DNA of 64,000 nt from a virus (IMGVR_UViG_3300021404_000005:1-64000), one strand, 5' to 3'. Shown: positions 11,783 to 17,864, counted from the first letter of the stretch. Notes: a model not told the origin generated them from the letters alone. Made by a program: numbers and translations.

Positions 11783-11849
11783 ACTGCGTAAGCCTCCACG
11801 CACCTCAGCCTGTGTACAGGGCCTGTATGATGAGGATTAACGGGGCAGT
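11783..11849 (+). ncRNA. structured spacer, tRNA-sized
   Basis: ACTGC (11783-11787) pairs with GCAGT (11845-11849). Inside, GCGT/ACGC and CCTCA/TGAGG hairpins, the latter capped by CCTG-TGTA-CAGG. No T-loop or anticodon arm. Function unknown. Confidence 0.3.
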
Positions 11850-11851
11850 AT

Positions 11852-11926
11852 GGCCGCCTAGCCCAATTTGGCAGAGGCGCAGGCTTTAGGTGCCTGAGGT
11901 TGTGGGTTCGAGTCCCACGGCGGCTA
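11852..11926 (+). tRNA. tRNA-Leu (TAG), short variable loop
   Basis: Acceptor GGCCGCC/GGCGGCT, anticodon stem CAGGC/GCCTG with loop TTTAGGT giving UAG, five-base variable loop AGGTT, T-arm GTGGG-TTCGAGT-CCCAC. Confidence 0.9.
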
Positions 11927-11937
11927 CGCAGTAACAT

Positions 11938-12022
11938 GGAGAGTGAACCTGGCAGGGCTGGGCACTCGCTGGAAACGAGCTGGGCGTCGTAAGGCGCTGG
12001 GATTCGAGTTCTCCGCTCTCCG
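11938..12022 (+). tRNA. tRNA-Ser (GGA)
   Basis: Acceptor GGAGAGT/GCTCTCC, anticodon stem CTCG/CGAG with loop CTGGAAA giving GGA, variable arm GCGTC-GTAA-GGCGC, T-loop TTCGAGT, discriminator G. Confidence 0.9.
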
Positions 12023-12026
12023 CGTT

Positions 12027-12110
12027 GGAAGATAAACCCGTAAGGCTGCGGGCGCTGTTTCGAAAGCAGATGGGTCCGTCAGGACTGGGTTTCGAGTACT
12101 CTGTCTTCCG
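12027..12110 (+). tRNA. tRNA-Ser (CGA)
   Basis: Acceptor GGAAGAT/GTCTTCC, D-stem CCCG/CGGG, anticodon stem CTGT/GCAG with loop TTCGAAA giving CGA, variable arm GTCC-GTCA-GGAC, T-loop TTCGAGT. Confidence 0.87.
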
Positions 12111-12114
12111 CGCT

Positions 12115-12169
12115 GCGATGGTCACTATCGCGTTCAGGGCACCCTGCCGTGCCGTCAGCTTGGCTGAAC
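12115..12169 (+). ncRNA. structured spacer with two strong hairpins
   Basis: GCGAT-GGTCACT-ATCGC (12115-12131) has tRNA-arm geometry (5 bp, 7-base loop) but neither a T-loop nor an anticodon loop. GTTCAG (12132-12137) pairs with CTGAAC (12164-12169) enclosing GGCAC/GTGCC. Unexplained. Confidence 0.3.
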
Positions 12170-12183
12170 AAAAGCGACATCGT

Positions 12184-12264
12184 GGAAGGTTAGCCAGCGG
12201 CCTGGCAATCCGGTTTGAACCCGGATGCACCGAAAGGTGCGGGGGTCGGCACCTCAATCTTCCG
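12184..12264 (+). tRNA. tRNA-Ser (TGA), unusual T-loop
   Basis: Acceptor GGAAGGT/ATCTTCC, D-stem GCCA/TGGC, anticodon stem TCCGG/CCGGA with loop TTTGAAC giving UGA, variable arm GCACC-GAAA-GGTGC. The T-loop reads GTCGGCA rather than TTCGANT and the T-stem has only four pairs. Confidence 0.8.
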
Positions 12265-12268
12265 CTTT

Positions 12269-12342
12269 GGCTCACAGTCCACCTGGTGGGTGGAACTATC
12301 CTGATAAGATAGACGTGCTGGGTTCAATTCCCAGGTGAGCTA
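12269..12342 (+). tRNA. tRNA-Ile (GAT)
   Basis: Acceptor GGCTCAC/GTGAGCT, anticodon stem CTATC/GATAG with loop CTGATAA giving GAU, T-arm CTGGG-TTCAATT-CCCAG. The D-stem can extend to six pairs (TCCACC/GGTGGA). Confidence 0.9.
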
Positions 12343-12343
12343 C

Positions 12344-12415
12344 GGGGTCGTCGTTCACTGGTTAGGACGCATGTCTTATACACATGCTAACAGGGTTCAA
12401 TTCCCTGCGACCCTA
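12344..12415 (+). tRNA. tRNA-Ile (TAT)
   Basis: Acceptor GGGGTCG/CGACCCT, anticodon stem CATGT/ACATG with loop CTTATAC giving UAU (reads AUA), T-arm CAGGG-TTCAATT-CCCTG. UAU anticodons are uncommon in bacteria, which usually use lysidine-CAU. Confidence 0.9.
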
Positions 12416-12419
12416 CTTT

Positions 12420-12492
12420 GCCTCCTTCGTTCAATAGCGTAGGACAACGGGCTTTTACCCCGTGTATCAGAGTTCGAGTCTCTGGGGAGGCA
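12420..12492 (+). tRNA. tRNA-Lys (TTT)
   Basis: Acceptor GCCTCCT/GGGAGGC, anticodon stem ACGGG/CCCGT with loop CTTTTAC giving UUU, T-arm CAGAG-TTCGAGT-CTCTG. Confidence 0.92.
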
Positions 12493-12495
12493 CTA

Positions 12496-12566
12496 CGCGG
12501 CAGCCGACGTATTCGGGCGGGAATCTTCTAAATTCCTAGGCAGGGTTAGACTCCCTGGTGCCGCGC
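12496..12566 (+). tRNA. tRNA-Arg (TCT), atypical
   Basis: Acceptor CGCGGCA/TGCCGCG, D-arm CCGA/TCGG, anticodon stem GGAAT/ATTCC with loop CTTCTAA giving UCU, T-arm CAGGG-TTAGACT-CCCTG. Invariant C56 is replaced (TTAG instead of TTCG), and the 8-9 linker is one base short, so it may be divergent or decaying. Confidence 0.7.
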
Positions 12567-12603
12567 CAAACGTGATAAGCTGAAACCTTGGAGGTAGCAG
12601 CTT

Positions 12604-12915
12604 ATGTCTCGCGGAGTAATTAGGGAAAACGATTTGGCTAACGCCTACTTGTACCCTCCGTGGTGGAACGATGAGGATGTAACTCGCATCCGAATTGTAA
12701 CTCACTCCCGCGAACTAGATAATATGTCCTTCAAGAAAGAAGATTGCGCGATACTTCCGTCAGGACTCAGCATTAATGTTTCTGACGGAGACTACGCGGG
12801 ACGAAAATTCCTCATAACCTGGAGCAGGCTAGCTATCATAGCCAAGTTCCTAGACCCTGTTCTTGATTCAAATGACCTAGTAGGTCCTTATCCTGAATCA
12901 GGTGCAGAAATTTAG
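12604..12915 (+). CDS. small hypothetical protein inside the tRNA array, 103 aa
   Basis: Not recognised. A TGATAAGCTGAA promoter-like element (12572-12583) and GGAGG precede ATG 12604, so this gene has both a promoter and a ribosome site. The protein is soluble with a tryptophan-rich N-terminal part (NAYLYPPWWNDEDVTRIRIV) and an acidic tail. Its stop is three bases before tRNA-Glu(CTC), so the mRNA and tRNA are probably on one transcript. Confidence 0.7.
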   Translation: MSRGVIRENDLANAYLYPPWWNDEDVTRIRIVTHSRELDNMSFKKEDCAILPSGLSINVSDGDYAGRKFLITWSRLAIIAKFLDPVLDSNDLVGPYPESGAEI

Positions 12916-12918
12916 TAT

Positions 12919-12992
12919 GGCCCTATAGACAAATAGGTAAAGTCGCCACCCTCTCAAGGTGGAGTTTCAGGGTTCAAGTCCCTGTAGGGTCA
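12919..12992 (+). tRNA. tRNA-Glu (CTC)
   Basis: Acceptor GGCCCTA/TAGGGTC, anticodon stem CCACC/GGTGG with loop CTCTCAA giving CUC, T-arm CAGGG-TTCAAGT-CCCTG. Confidence 0.92.
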
Positions 12993-13023
12993 CTGCGCGC
13001 AACCGTGTACACTGTAGTTGCAA

Positions 13024-13099
13024 GGCCCCATGGACAAATTGGTTAAAGTCACCTGCCTTTCAAGCAGGAGTTTTCAGGGTTCAAATCCCTGTGGGGTCA
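13024..13099 (+). tRNA. tRNA-Glu (TTC)
   Basis: Acceptor GGCCCCA/TGGGGTC, anticodon stem CCTGC/GCAGG with loop CTTTCAA giving UUC, T-arm CAGGG-TTCAAAT-CCCTG. Confidence 0.92.
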
Positions 13100-13103
13100 C
13101 TGT

Positions 13104-13172
13104 GCTTCTAGTAGGGGAACTTCCGCCGACCCTCCGAAGGTTGGTTGTCCGGTTCGACTCCGGATAGAAGCA
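13104..13172 (+). tRNA. tRNA-Arg (CCG), reduced D-arm
   Basis: Acceptor GCTTCTA/TAGAAGC, anticodon stem CGACC/GGTTG with loop CTCCGAA giving CCG, T-arm TCCGG-TTCGACT-CCGGA. The D-arm is reduced to GGGG-AAC-TTCC and total length is about 69. Confidence 0.85.
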
Positions 13173-13176
13173 CCAT

Positions 13177-13249
13177 GGGGCATGTCTCGATGGTTTTCGG
13201 GATTCCGGCTGCAACCCGGAAGTCGTGGGTTCGACTCCCACATGCCCCT
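13177..13249 (+). tRNA. tRNA-Cys (GCA)
   Basis: Acceptor GGGGCAT/ATGCCCC, D-stem CTCG/CGGG, anticodon stem TCCGG/CCGGA with loop CTGCAAC giving GCA, T-arm GTGGG-TTCGACT-CCCAC. Confidence 0.92.
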
Positions 13250-13253
13250 CTTT

Positions 13254-13322
13254 GCCCCCGCTGACGGACGCAGCGCCGAGCCTCCTAAGCTTGGCTACCC
13301 GGTTCGACTCCGGGCGAGGGCA
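13254..13322 (+). tRNA. tRNA-Arg (CCT), reduced D-arm
   Basis: Acceptor GCCCCCG/CGAGGGC with one C-A mismatch, anticodon stem CGAGC/GCTTG with loop CTCCTAA giving CCU, T-arm CCCGG-TTCGACT-CCGGG. The D-arm is short (CTG/CAG). Confidence 0.85.
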
Positions 13323-13357
13323 CTTCGCTTATCACTGATTGAGTTACACTTGAACTT

Positions 13358-13438
13358 GGGCTAGGTTGGTCTCGTCTGCTAGATAAAGCCGCAACGTCGG
13401 AAGCTAGTAGCACCAGGGTTCGATTCCCTGCTAGTCCA
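13358..13438 (+). tRNA. atypical tRNA, anticodon not assignable
   Basis: Acceptor GGGCTAG/CTAGTCC and T-arm CAGGG-TTCGATT-CCCTG are canonical. Between them are 49 bases instead of about 41, with a CTGCTAG/CTAGTAG (or TGCTA/TAGCA) stem enclosing about 21-26 bases and a short 12-base D region. The enclosed ATAAAGCC motif also occurs in the RNA at 11615-11687. It could be a tRNA with an insertion in the anticodon arm, or a degenerate class II tRNA. Confidence 0.6.
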
Positions 13439-13439
13439 T

Positions 13440-14006
13440 TTAAAGCTTGTGAACTGTAAACGACGTGGACGAGTCCTTGATTATGGACGTTCCGGAGAAC
13501 GGGAACTTATAAAGCTGCTGGAGCACCCCGGATGTGTGGGTGAAGGATGCTGCCGTGAAGCCCGGTAGAGGTTGCCCAAACGCCTCAGCAATGGCTTCTC
13601 CGCTGTTCTCGTGTGAACCGTATTCCGTGTGTACGGTGTCAGTCCAGTGCCGTGTAAGGTCAAACACTTGCAGGACGTAATCGTCACCTGTGTGCGCTAC
13701 AGAGAACTTCATGTGGTCGCCGGCCTTTACGGTGCCCGGAAGTGCCTGAGCTGCGGCTGGCCACATCTCATACCACGGACTGCACCCGCCGAAACCGTTC
13801 AGTTCGGCACACTCAACGCCGTCCTGCTGGATGCCTGGGTTCCCCTTGCCAAGACCCGCCCAGAACGCTACAGCGCCGTTTGGGGGCCGCACAGTGGGTA
13901 TCGTGAACTGGGCTGAAACCTTGGATGTGCTGACAGGCCAGGAGTAACCCTCCCAGCCTGTCGGATTAAACATGCTTGCTGCTAGAGCTAGTCCGGGAAT
14001 AATCAT
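13440..14006 (-). CDS. peptidase G1 (eqolisin-like) family protein, 188 aa
   Basis: Eqolisins are glutamic peptidases with a Gln-Glu catalytic pair on a beta-sandwich. The family pattern is visible: VSAQFTIPTV, AFWAGLGKGNPGIQQDGVEC (Q60/Q61 at the catalytic Gln), SPWYEMWPAA, VKAGDHMKFSV, and NSGEAIAEAF with E137 at the catalytic Glu. The hydrophobic N-terminus (MIIPGLALAASMF) is short and may be a weak signal. The ATG overlaps the stop of the upstream gene (ATGA). It could degrade host surface or competing proteins; role inferred. Confidence 0.75.
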   Translation of the reverse strand: MIIPGLALAASMFNPTGWEGYSWPVSTSKVSAQFTIPTVRPPNGAVAFWAGLGKGNPGIQQDGVECAELNGFGGCSPWYEMWPAAAQALPGTVKAGDHMKFSVAHTGDDYVLQVFDLTRHWTDTVHTEYGSHENSGEAIAEAFGQPLPGFTAASFTHTSGVLQQLYKFPFSGTSIIKDSSTSFTVHKL

Positions 14007-14434
14007 GTAACCAGTGTACTACCCAGAGTAATTAGCTCCGGAATAACTAGCTCATAAAGGTTAGAGGTATCCCAGTTTTGGATGAATTCCGTGAATAGCC
14101 ACACAGGAAGTCCGAGCGCTTGATGGCACGCTATCTCAGACTTAGTACCCATTGAGCGGTGCCAATCGGGACCTACAGCGCACCCATCACTGTTAGCCGC
14201 AATCCAGGCCCAGTCCAGTCCTAGAGTGCGCCTACGGTCGAATCCGCGCGCTATAGCCTCATCCTCGTTACCTGCCAGACCCTTCGCGTCGAAACCGTAC
14301 TTACGGTCCCCTTCAGCCGGATTGAATACTTCCGTAACCAAAGGAATGCTGCGCAACGAAGTTGCCGCAGCGTCGAACCACGGGAAGTTAAACTCCGGAA
14401 GCCCTGCCATCTTATTGGCTAGATAGATTTTCAC
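14003..14434 (-). CDS. DUF4406-like protein (nucleoside deoxyribosyltransferase-related fold), 143 aa
   Basis: I choose the GTG at 14434 because it overlaps the upstream stop (GTGA) and gives the family-typical start VKIYLANKMAGLPEFNF. Other hallmarks are FNPAEGDRKYGFDAKG, the DRRRTLGLDWAWI region and SEIACHQALGLPVW near the end. DUF4406 proteins are related to nucleoside 2-deoxyribosyltransferases and are common in phages; a nucleotide salvage or modification role is likely but unproven. Confidence 0.75.
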   Translation of the reverse strand: MKIYLANKMAGLPEFNFPWFDAAATSLRSIPLVTEVFNPAEGDRKYGFDAKGLAGNEDEAIARGFDRRRTLGLDWAWIAANSDGCAVGPDWHRSMGTKSEIACHQALGLPVWLFTEFIQNWDTSNLYELVIPELITLGSTLVT

Positions 14435-14853
14435 TGAACCTCTATGAGACCGTTGGGTCGGATGATGAACACAGGGTGCTTCGCTGCTCGCCCGTAACGA
14501 ATTGTCGTCCAAGTACCAGAACGCATCTGCTCTTCAGATTGTTCCGGTGTGGCCACCAGGACCCAGGACGCTCTGACGATAGCCATATTCCGCTTCAGGT
14601 ATGGCTCCGGAGGGCGTACGACACCAGACAACCTGATAGCTTCAGGAGAAATTAGCTTGTCGTCATCAGGTGGATACGCTACGACACCTTCCGGAGGCAA
14701 GAAATACCTCACGGCTACTACAGCTTGTTCGTCAGCGCCAACACAGGCACCGTGATGAAACCTAGCTGGCGCTATAGCCTGGACTATGCGCTGAAGGGTT
14801 TGCATTTGCTCTCGTGTCATGCCATTTCGGGTGCCTGTGAAACCTAGATTCAC
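14431..14853 (-). CDS. SLOG-superfamily protein, 140 aa
   Basis: GTG start at 14853 after GGAGG. NLGFTGTRNGMT, HHGACVGADEQAV and RSGTWTTIRYGRAAK are typical of SLOG (Smf/DprA-LOG type) Rossmann proteins, which bind nucleotides or nucleotide-derived ligands. It lies between a DUF4406 gene and a small helical gene in a minus-strand operon with one- to four-base overlaps. Precise ligand unknown. Confidence 0.75.
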   Translation of the reverse strand: MNLGFTGTRNGMTREQMQTLQRIVQAIAPARFHHGACVGADEQAVVAVRYFLPPEGVVAYPPDDDKLISPEAIRLSGVVRPPEPYLKRNMAIVRASWVLVATPEQSEEQMRSGTWTTIRYGRAAKHPVFIIRPNGLIEVQ

Positions 14854-15023
14854 TTAACCTCCCGGCGCTTTATGCGCTTAGCTTCAGTTAGCAACGTAGT
14901 GCTTGTACTAGTGCGCAAAATATGCTCAACGTGCTCTAGGGCTGCTTGTTTCTCCACAGGTGTACCTGACTTAAGTAGGTCAGCAGCGTAACGCAGCTTC
15001 TCGAACTCGTCCTTCATGGCCAT
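14850..15023 (-). CDS. small helical protein, 57 aa
   Basis: ATG at 15023 with AAGGAG upstream; the stop overlaps the GTG of the SLOG gene. The product, MAMKDEFEKLRYAADLLKSG and onward, is charged and helical throughout, probably a helical hairpin. It is well supported by the ribosome site and overlaps despite its size. Confidence 0.7.
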   Translation of the reverse strand: MAMKDEFEKLRYAADLLKSGTPVEKQAALEHVEHILRTSTSTTLLTEAKRIKRREVK

Positions 15024-15026
15024 GAC

Positions 15027-15623
15027 TCACTCCTTACAGTCACACGTTGCTGACTTGTAGTTATTTTTTGATGCACAGAAAGCCTTATGCCTTACGCGCT
15101 CCCAGTGACCCGTACTAGGATTGAACCACCAATCGTGCAGCGAAGGGGCTAGGAGTCCCGTAGCTATACCGGATTGTGCTGCATAGGCGTCCACCATCTT
15201 TTTGTAGGCTTCTTCTACCGTGTCACTATCTGACAGCGGAAACTCTTGGGATGCAGCGTGTTGTTCTTGCTTTGCCTTGATATTACGCCGCGTCAAATCA
15301 ATGGCAATTGCATTCCACAGCACTGCTGCGCCATGGTCCTCACCATCTTCTACCCCCGTGAGGAACTTAAAAACGTGACGAAGGAATGCATCCTCGTGAT
15401 GTGCCAGGGATTCTTCAGTAGAAGACTTCTCGTGGTTCCTGGCTCCGTATTTCTCTGCTCCGCGAGCATACAGCGCTGCCAAGCGCGTAATCATTTGTTC
15501 CTCGTAGGGAACACCCTTGGGGAACATAAGCGAGAACATCGGCTTGCCTGTGGTGTCGTCTCGGCGCATGCCATCTTCATACTCGCTCATGGAGCCAGAA
15601 TCGTGAGTTACGTAATCAGACAT
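15027..15623 (-). CDS. DUF5664 (dATP/dGTP diphosphohydrolase-like) protein, 198 aa
   Basis: Residues about 28-115 match the DUF5664 pattern: ITRLAALYARGAEKYGARNH, then EESLAHHEDAFLRHVFKFLT and GAAVLWNAIAIDL. The family belongs to the all-alpha NTP pyrophosphohydrolase group and is seen in phage nucleotide-pool modules. The C-terminal part (residues 150-198) is an unrelated Cys/Lys-rich tail. The start overlaps the upstream DUF3310 gene by eight bases. Confidence 0.75.
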   Translation of the reverse strand: MSDYVTHDSGSMSEYEDGMRRDDTTGKPMFSLMFPKGVPYEEQMITRLAALYARGAEKYGARNHEKSSTEESLAHHEDAFLRHVFKFLTGVEDGEDHGAAVLWNAIAIDLTRRNIKAKQEQHAASQEFPLSDSDTVEEAYKKMVDAYAAQSGIATGLLAPSLHDWWFNPSTGHWERVRHKAFCASKNNYKSATCDCKE

Positions 15624-16125
15624 CTTTCACCAGCTTAAGTTCCGCACCGTCATCAAGATAACCCCATGAATACTTCATGATTGAGTGTGGCGCATAAGGC
15701 GTAGCGCGTCCTTTATGCAAAAGAACTAGCGTGTATTTTCCTGACAGGTTCATTTGCTTGGCGGCACAGTCAGCTACTGTTTGCGCGAGGTCACTGCCTG
15801 CGATTTGAATTGACGCTAGCTTCTCTGTGAAAAGGTCCCCGCCTCCGGGCTTATATTGAACATACACCGCGCGAACACCCACGTCTTTGACACCTATAGC
15901 AGCCTCCGGTTCTTTCTTGCGATTCTCAATTTCGCGTTTGAGGTACCAGGAAGCCTTCTCCAAATCTTGCAGCACAGCCTCGGGGTCTTTCTTCCCTGCC
16001 CGCGAAATATACTTAACCGTATTGCCTAGGCAGAAGCCTAGTTCCCAGGCTTCAATTACTTTAATAGCTTCGTACGGATTGTCTTCCCCACCGTAGTGGG
16101 CAGGGTGGTGCACAGATTCTGGCAT
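15616..16125 (-). CDS. DUF3310 (SaV-like) domain protein, 169 aa
   Basis: The N-terminus has the phage SaV/DUF3310 signature: HPAHYGGEDNPYEAIKVIEA, LGNTVKYISRAGKK and DLEKASWYLKREIE. The remaining about 100 residues form a separate beta-rich part. The family function is not established; it co-occurs with nucleotide metabolism genes, as here. GGAG precedes the ATG. Its start codon interlocks with that of the divergent 16124 gene. Confidence 0.8.
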   Translation of the reverse strand: MPESVHHPAHYGGEDNPYEAIKVIEAWELGFCLGNTVKYISRAGKKDPEAVLQDLEKASWYLKREIENRKKEPEAAIGVKDVGVRAVYVQYKPGGGDLFTEKLASIQIAGSDLAQTVADCAAKQMNLSGKYTLVLLHKGRATPYAPHSIMKYSWGYLDDGAELKLVKDV

Positions 16126-16327
16126 GACTACTCCAACAACTAGAGCCTGCGAGGTATTCCGAGGGTACCATGAGCTTGTGAGTTCCTGGCGCGTGGCACA
16201 CCCCTACCTTTCGTGTGAGAGTTGTGGTGGTAGCATCCATGAGGGTGCATACCTCACAACGTCACCGAGCGGTGATGGCGTGCTGTGCTCTGACTGCGGA
16301 AGTGGAGAAAACTGCGTTGGTAAGTAA
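16124..16327 (+). CDS. small zinc-ribbon-like protein, 67 aa
   Basis: Two cysteine pairs (SCESCGGSIHEGAYL, VLCSDCGS) indicate a zinc ribbon. The ATG at 16124 shares the tetranucleotide CATG with the divergent DUF3310 gene (minus ATG at 16125), an unusual interlock. There is no ribosome site, so translation would need a leaderless mRNA or a later start. The zinc pattern supports the frame. Confidence 0.55.
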   Translation: MTTPTTRACEVFRGYHELVSSWRVAHPYLSCESCGGSIHEGAYLTTSPSGDGVLCSDCGSGENCVGK

Positions 16328-16502
16328 CGGAAATCCGTTCACCATCACCGTGAGCGAGCCTGAGCCGATTTACCCCCCTGTCAAGGTCATCCTGCGGCAC
16401 CCGCAGAACCACCCGTGGCACCTGACGGAGGCTGACGCTTTCGAGCTGTACGACATGCTCGGGAAAATTCTCGCGGAACGCACACGCCCAGCTCAGCTAT
16501 AG
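16302..16502 (+). CDS. small hypothetical protein, about 66 aa
   Basis: The frame is open from upstream, but the protein-like part begins near GTG 16302 or TTG 16317; the latter has GGAG nine bases before it. The core (VKVILRHPQNHPWHLTEADA then FELYDMLGKIL) resembles the 8092 product. The exact start is uncertain. Confidence 0.55.
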   Translation: MEKTALVSNGNPFTITVSEPEPIYPPVKVILRHPQNHPWHLTEADAFELYDMLGKILAERTRPAQL

Positions 16503-16540
16503 ACTTACGGGGACAGTGTCCGCACTTCCCTAGGAGTAGT

Positions 16541-16885
16541 ATGTCAGTCCCTCAGGAGTGGCTTTCACGGAGCGTTAGCTACAACGTTAACCGTCCCGTT
16601 CAGACTGTCTGGGATGACGGAATGGCTATAGGCATGACTCACAACTACGTTGAGTGTTATCTAGAGAACGTGCCGTTTAGCGATTTTGAGAAGACGGTAT
16701 TCGAGCAGCTAGGGTCAGATAAAGTTACTGATTTCTTGCCTAACGGCTGTTACGGTGATTATCGTGTTTACACGTCCTTGGGCAGCGTTAACCTTGAATG
16801 GACTAGACTGTATTTGACCGGAGACTGGATTGGGGAGTTCCTTACTGAGATAGGTAATAGGCGTGCCCGTCAAGAAGCTTTCTGA
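16541..16885 (+). CDS. hypothetical protein, 114 aa
   Basis: AGGAG five bases before ATG 16541. Acidic, aromatic-rich soluble protein (MAIGMTHNYVECYLENVPF, PNGCYGDYRVYT, RLYLTGDWIGEFLTEIG). Not recognised. Its end overlaps the next small gene by 23 bases. Confidence 0.65.
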   Translation: MSVPQEWLSRSVSYNVNRPVQTVWDDGMAIGMTHNYVECYLENVPFSDFEKTVFEQLGSDKVTDFLPNGCYGDYRVYTSLGSVNLEWTRLYLTGDWIGEFLTEIGNRRARQEAF

Positions 16886-17021
16886 CCTGGATGTTCAGCA
16901 CATTCGCTTGCTTAAAAAGATTGGCTACAGTCAAGCTTCGATAGCACGTGCCTTTGAAGTATCTGAATCCGCTATTAGCCTTATCATTAACGAGAAGGTT
17001 CATAAGAAGCGGGTGAAGTAA
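16863..17021 (+). CDS. small helix-turn-helix protein, 52 aa
   Basis: GTG start at 16863. The sequence KLSDLDVQHIRLLKKIGYSQ then ASIARAFEVSESAISLIINE is a clear helix-turn-helix of the kind found in phage regulators and next to HNH enzymes. The basic tail (KVHKKRVK) suits DNA contact. Its TAA is followed at once by the next ATG (TAAATG). Confidence 0.75.
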   Translation: MPVKKLSDLDVQHIRLLKKIGYSQASIARAFEVSESAISLIINEKVHKKRVK

Positions 17022-17444
17022 ATGGGTTCATGGTTTGAGGCTAAGCGAGACGGCTCTTGCGGTAAGTGTGGCGCACCCGTCATCACCGGAGAGCCTATGT
17101 ACGCTGTGCGTAAGGGCATGTACGTATGCCAGCAGTGCGGTCAGATAGCCGAGGAACTACCGCCTGATAGCGGCCCTATGGTGACCTCAGTACTGTCAAA
17201 CCTGGACGAGTTTCCTCCTGAGGTACGCGAGGGTTCTCTAGCACAGTCGATGCTGTACATGGCTCGTCAGCTAGACATGGGTGAGGTAGCAGCGCGGGAC
17301 GTGGCCCCGTTCATCAAGGAAATAAGGCAGAGCTATATGCAGTTGAGGGCCTTGTACCCACCGTTGGGTGATGAGGACGAGACTGACCTGATGGCCAAGC
17401 GCCGAGAGGAACGGTTCAGGTATGACGAAGACCGTGACCGTTAG
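17022..17444 (+). CDS. zinc-ribbon protein, possible terminase small subunit, 140 aa
   Basis: The N-terminus has two cysteine pairs (CGKCGAPV, VCQQCGQI). The rest is helical (SLAQSMLYMARQLDMGEVAA then KEIRQSYMQLRAL), with charged repeats similar in style to actinophage small terminase subunits. It lies about 3 kb before the large subunit rather than adjacent, so the assignment is tentative. Confidence 0.5.
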   Translation: MGSWFEAKRDGSCGKCGAPVITGEPMYAVRKGMYVCQQCGQIAEELPPDSGPMVTSVLSNLDEFPPEVREGSLAQSMLYMARQLDMGEVAARDVAPFIKEIRQSYMQLRALYPPLGDEDETDLMAKRREERFRYDEDRDR

Positions 17445-17589
17445 TAAGCCGGAACCTGAGCCGCTAAAGACATTCTACATAGTGAGTATAGTTAAGGCGT
17501 CATCAGAAGTAGAAGCTCGTAACCTTGCTAGTATCATGATGCGTGCAGGTTACGTGGACAAGATTCAGTCGATTCGGGAGGCAAAGTGA
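17422..17589 (+). CDS. small hypothetical protein, 55 aa
   Basis: Open from ATG 17422, overlapping the previous gene by 23 bases. The product MTKTVTVSKPEPEPLKTFYI is followed by a beta-alpha stretch (SSEVEARNLASIMMRAGY). Its stop overlaps the next GTG (GTGA). Function unknown. Confidence 0.6.
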   Translation: MTKTVTVSKPEPEPLKTFYIVSIVKASSEVEARNLASIMMRAGYVDKIQSIREAK

Positions 17590-17864
17590 CTACGCCCGCT
17601 AACATGATGCAGAAGTACAACGTCAGTGACGAGTCCTGGAGCCTTGGCCTGTGGGGTCGACGTGTTCCCGGCTTCGGCTACTACGGCGCGCTTACTCCTC
17701 AGTTCACAGGCATGCATGTAGAGGTCAACCCTGAGCTAGCATACCGGATGGCGGACAACCATCCCCGACCACAGCGCGCACGAGAGCTGATGGCTGACAT
17801 AGAACGCGTCAACATCGGCAAGTTCCCCTGGCAAGAGGTGCGCGTAGCCCTGGCAGCCGCGTAG
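17586..17864 (+). CDS. hypothetical protein, 92 aa
   Basis: GTG start overlapping the previous stop, with GGAGG just upstream. It contains a Gly/Tyr-rich segment (RRVPGFGYYGALTPQFTG) and a helical C-terminus. Not recognised. Confidence 0.6.
   Translation: MTTPANMMQKYNVSDESWSLGLWGRRVPGFGYYGALTPQFTGMHVEVNPELAYRMADNHPRPQRARELMADIERVNIGKFPWQEVRVALAAA

Noticed and set aside
8710-13440. Search for a tmRNA among the structured RNAs
   Set aside because: No tag reading frame ending in an Ala-Ala-type tag and no paired alanine-like tRNA ends around a long insert were found; a permuted tmRNA was also considered and not supported.
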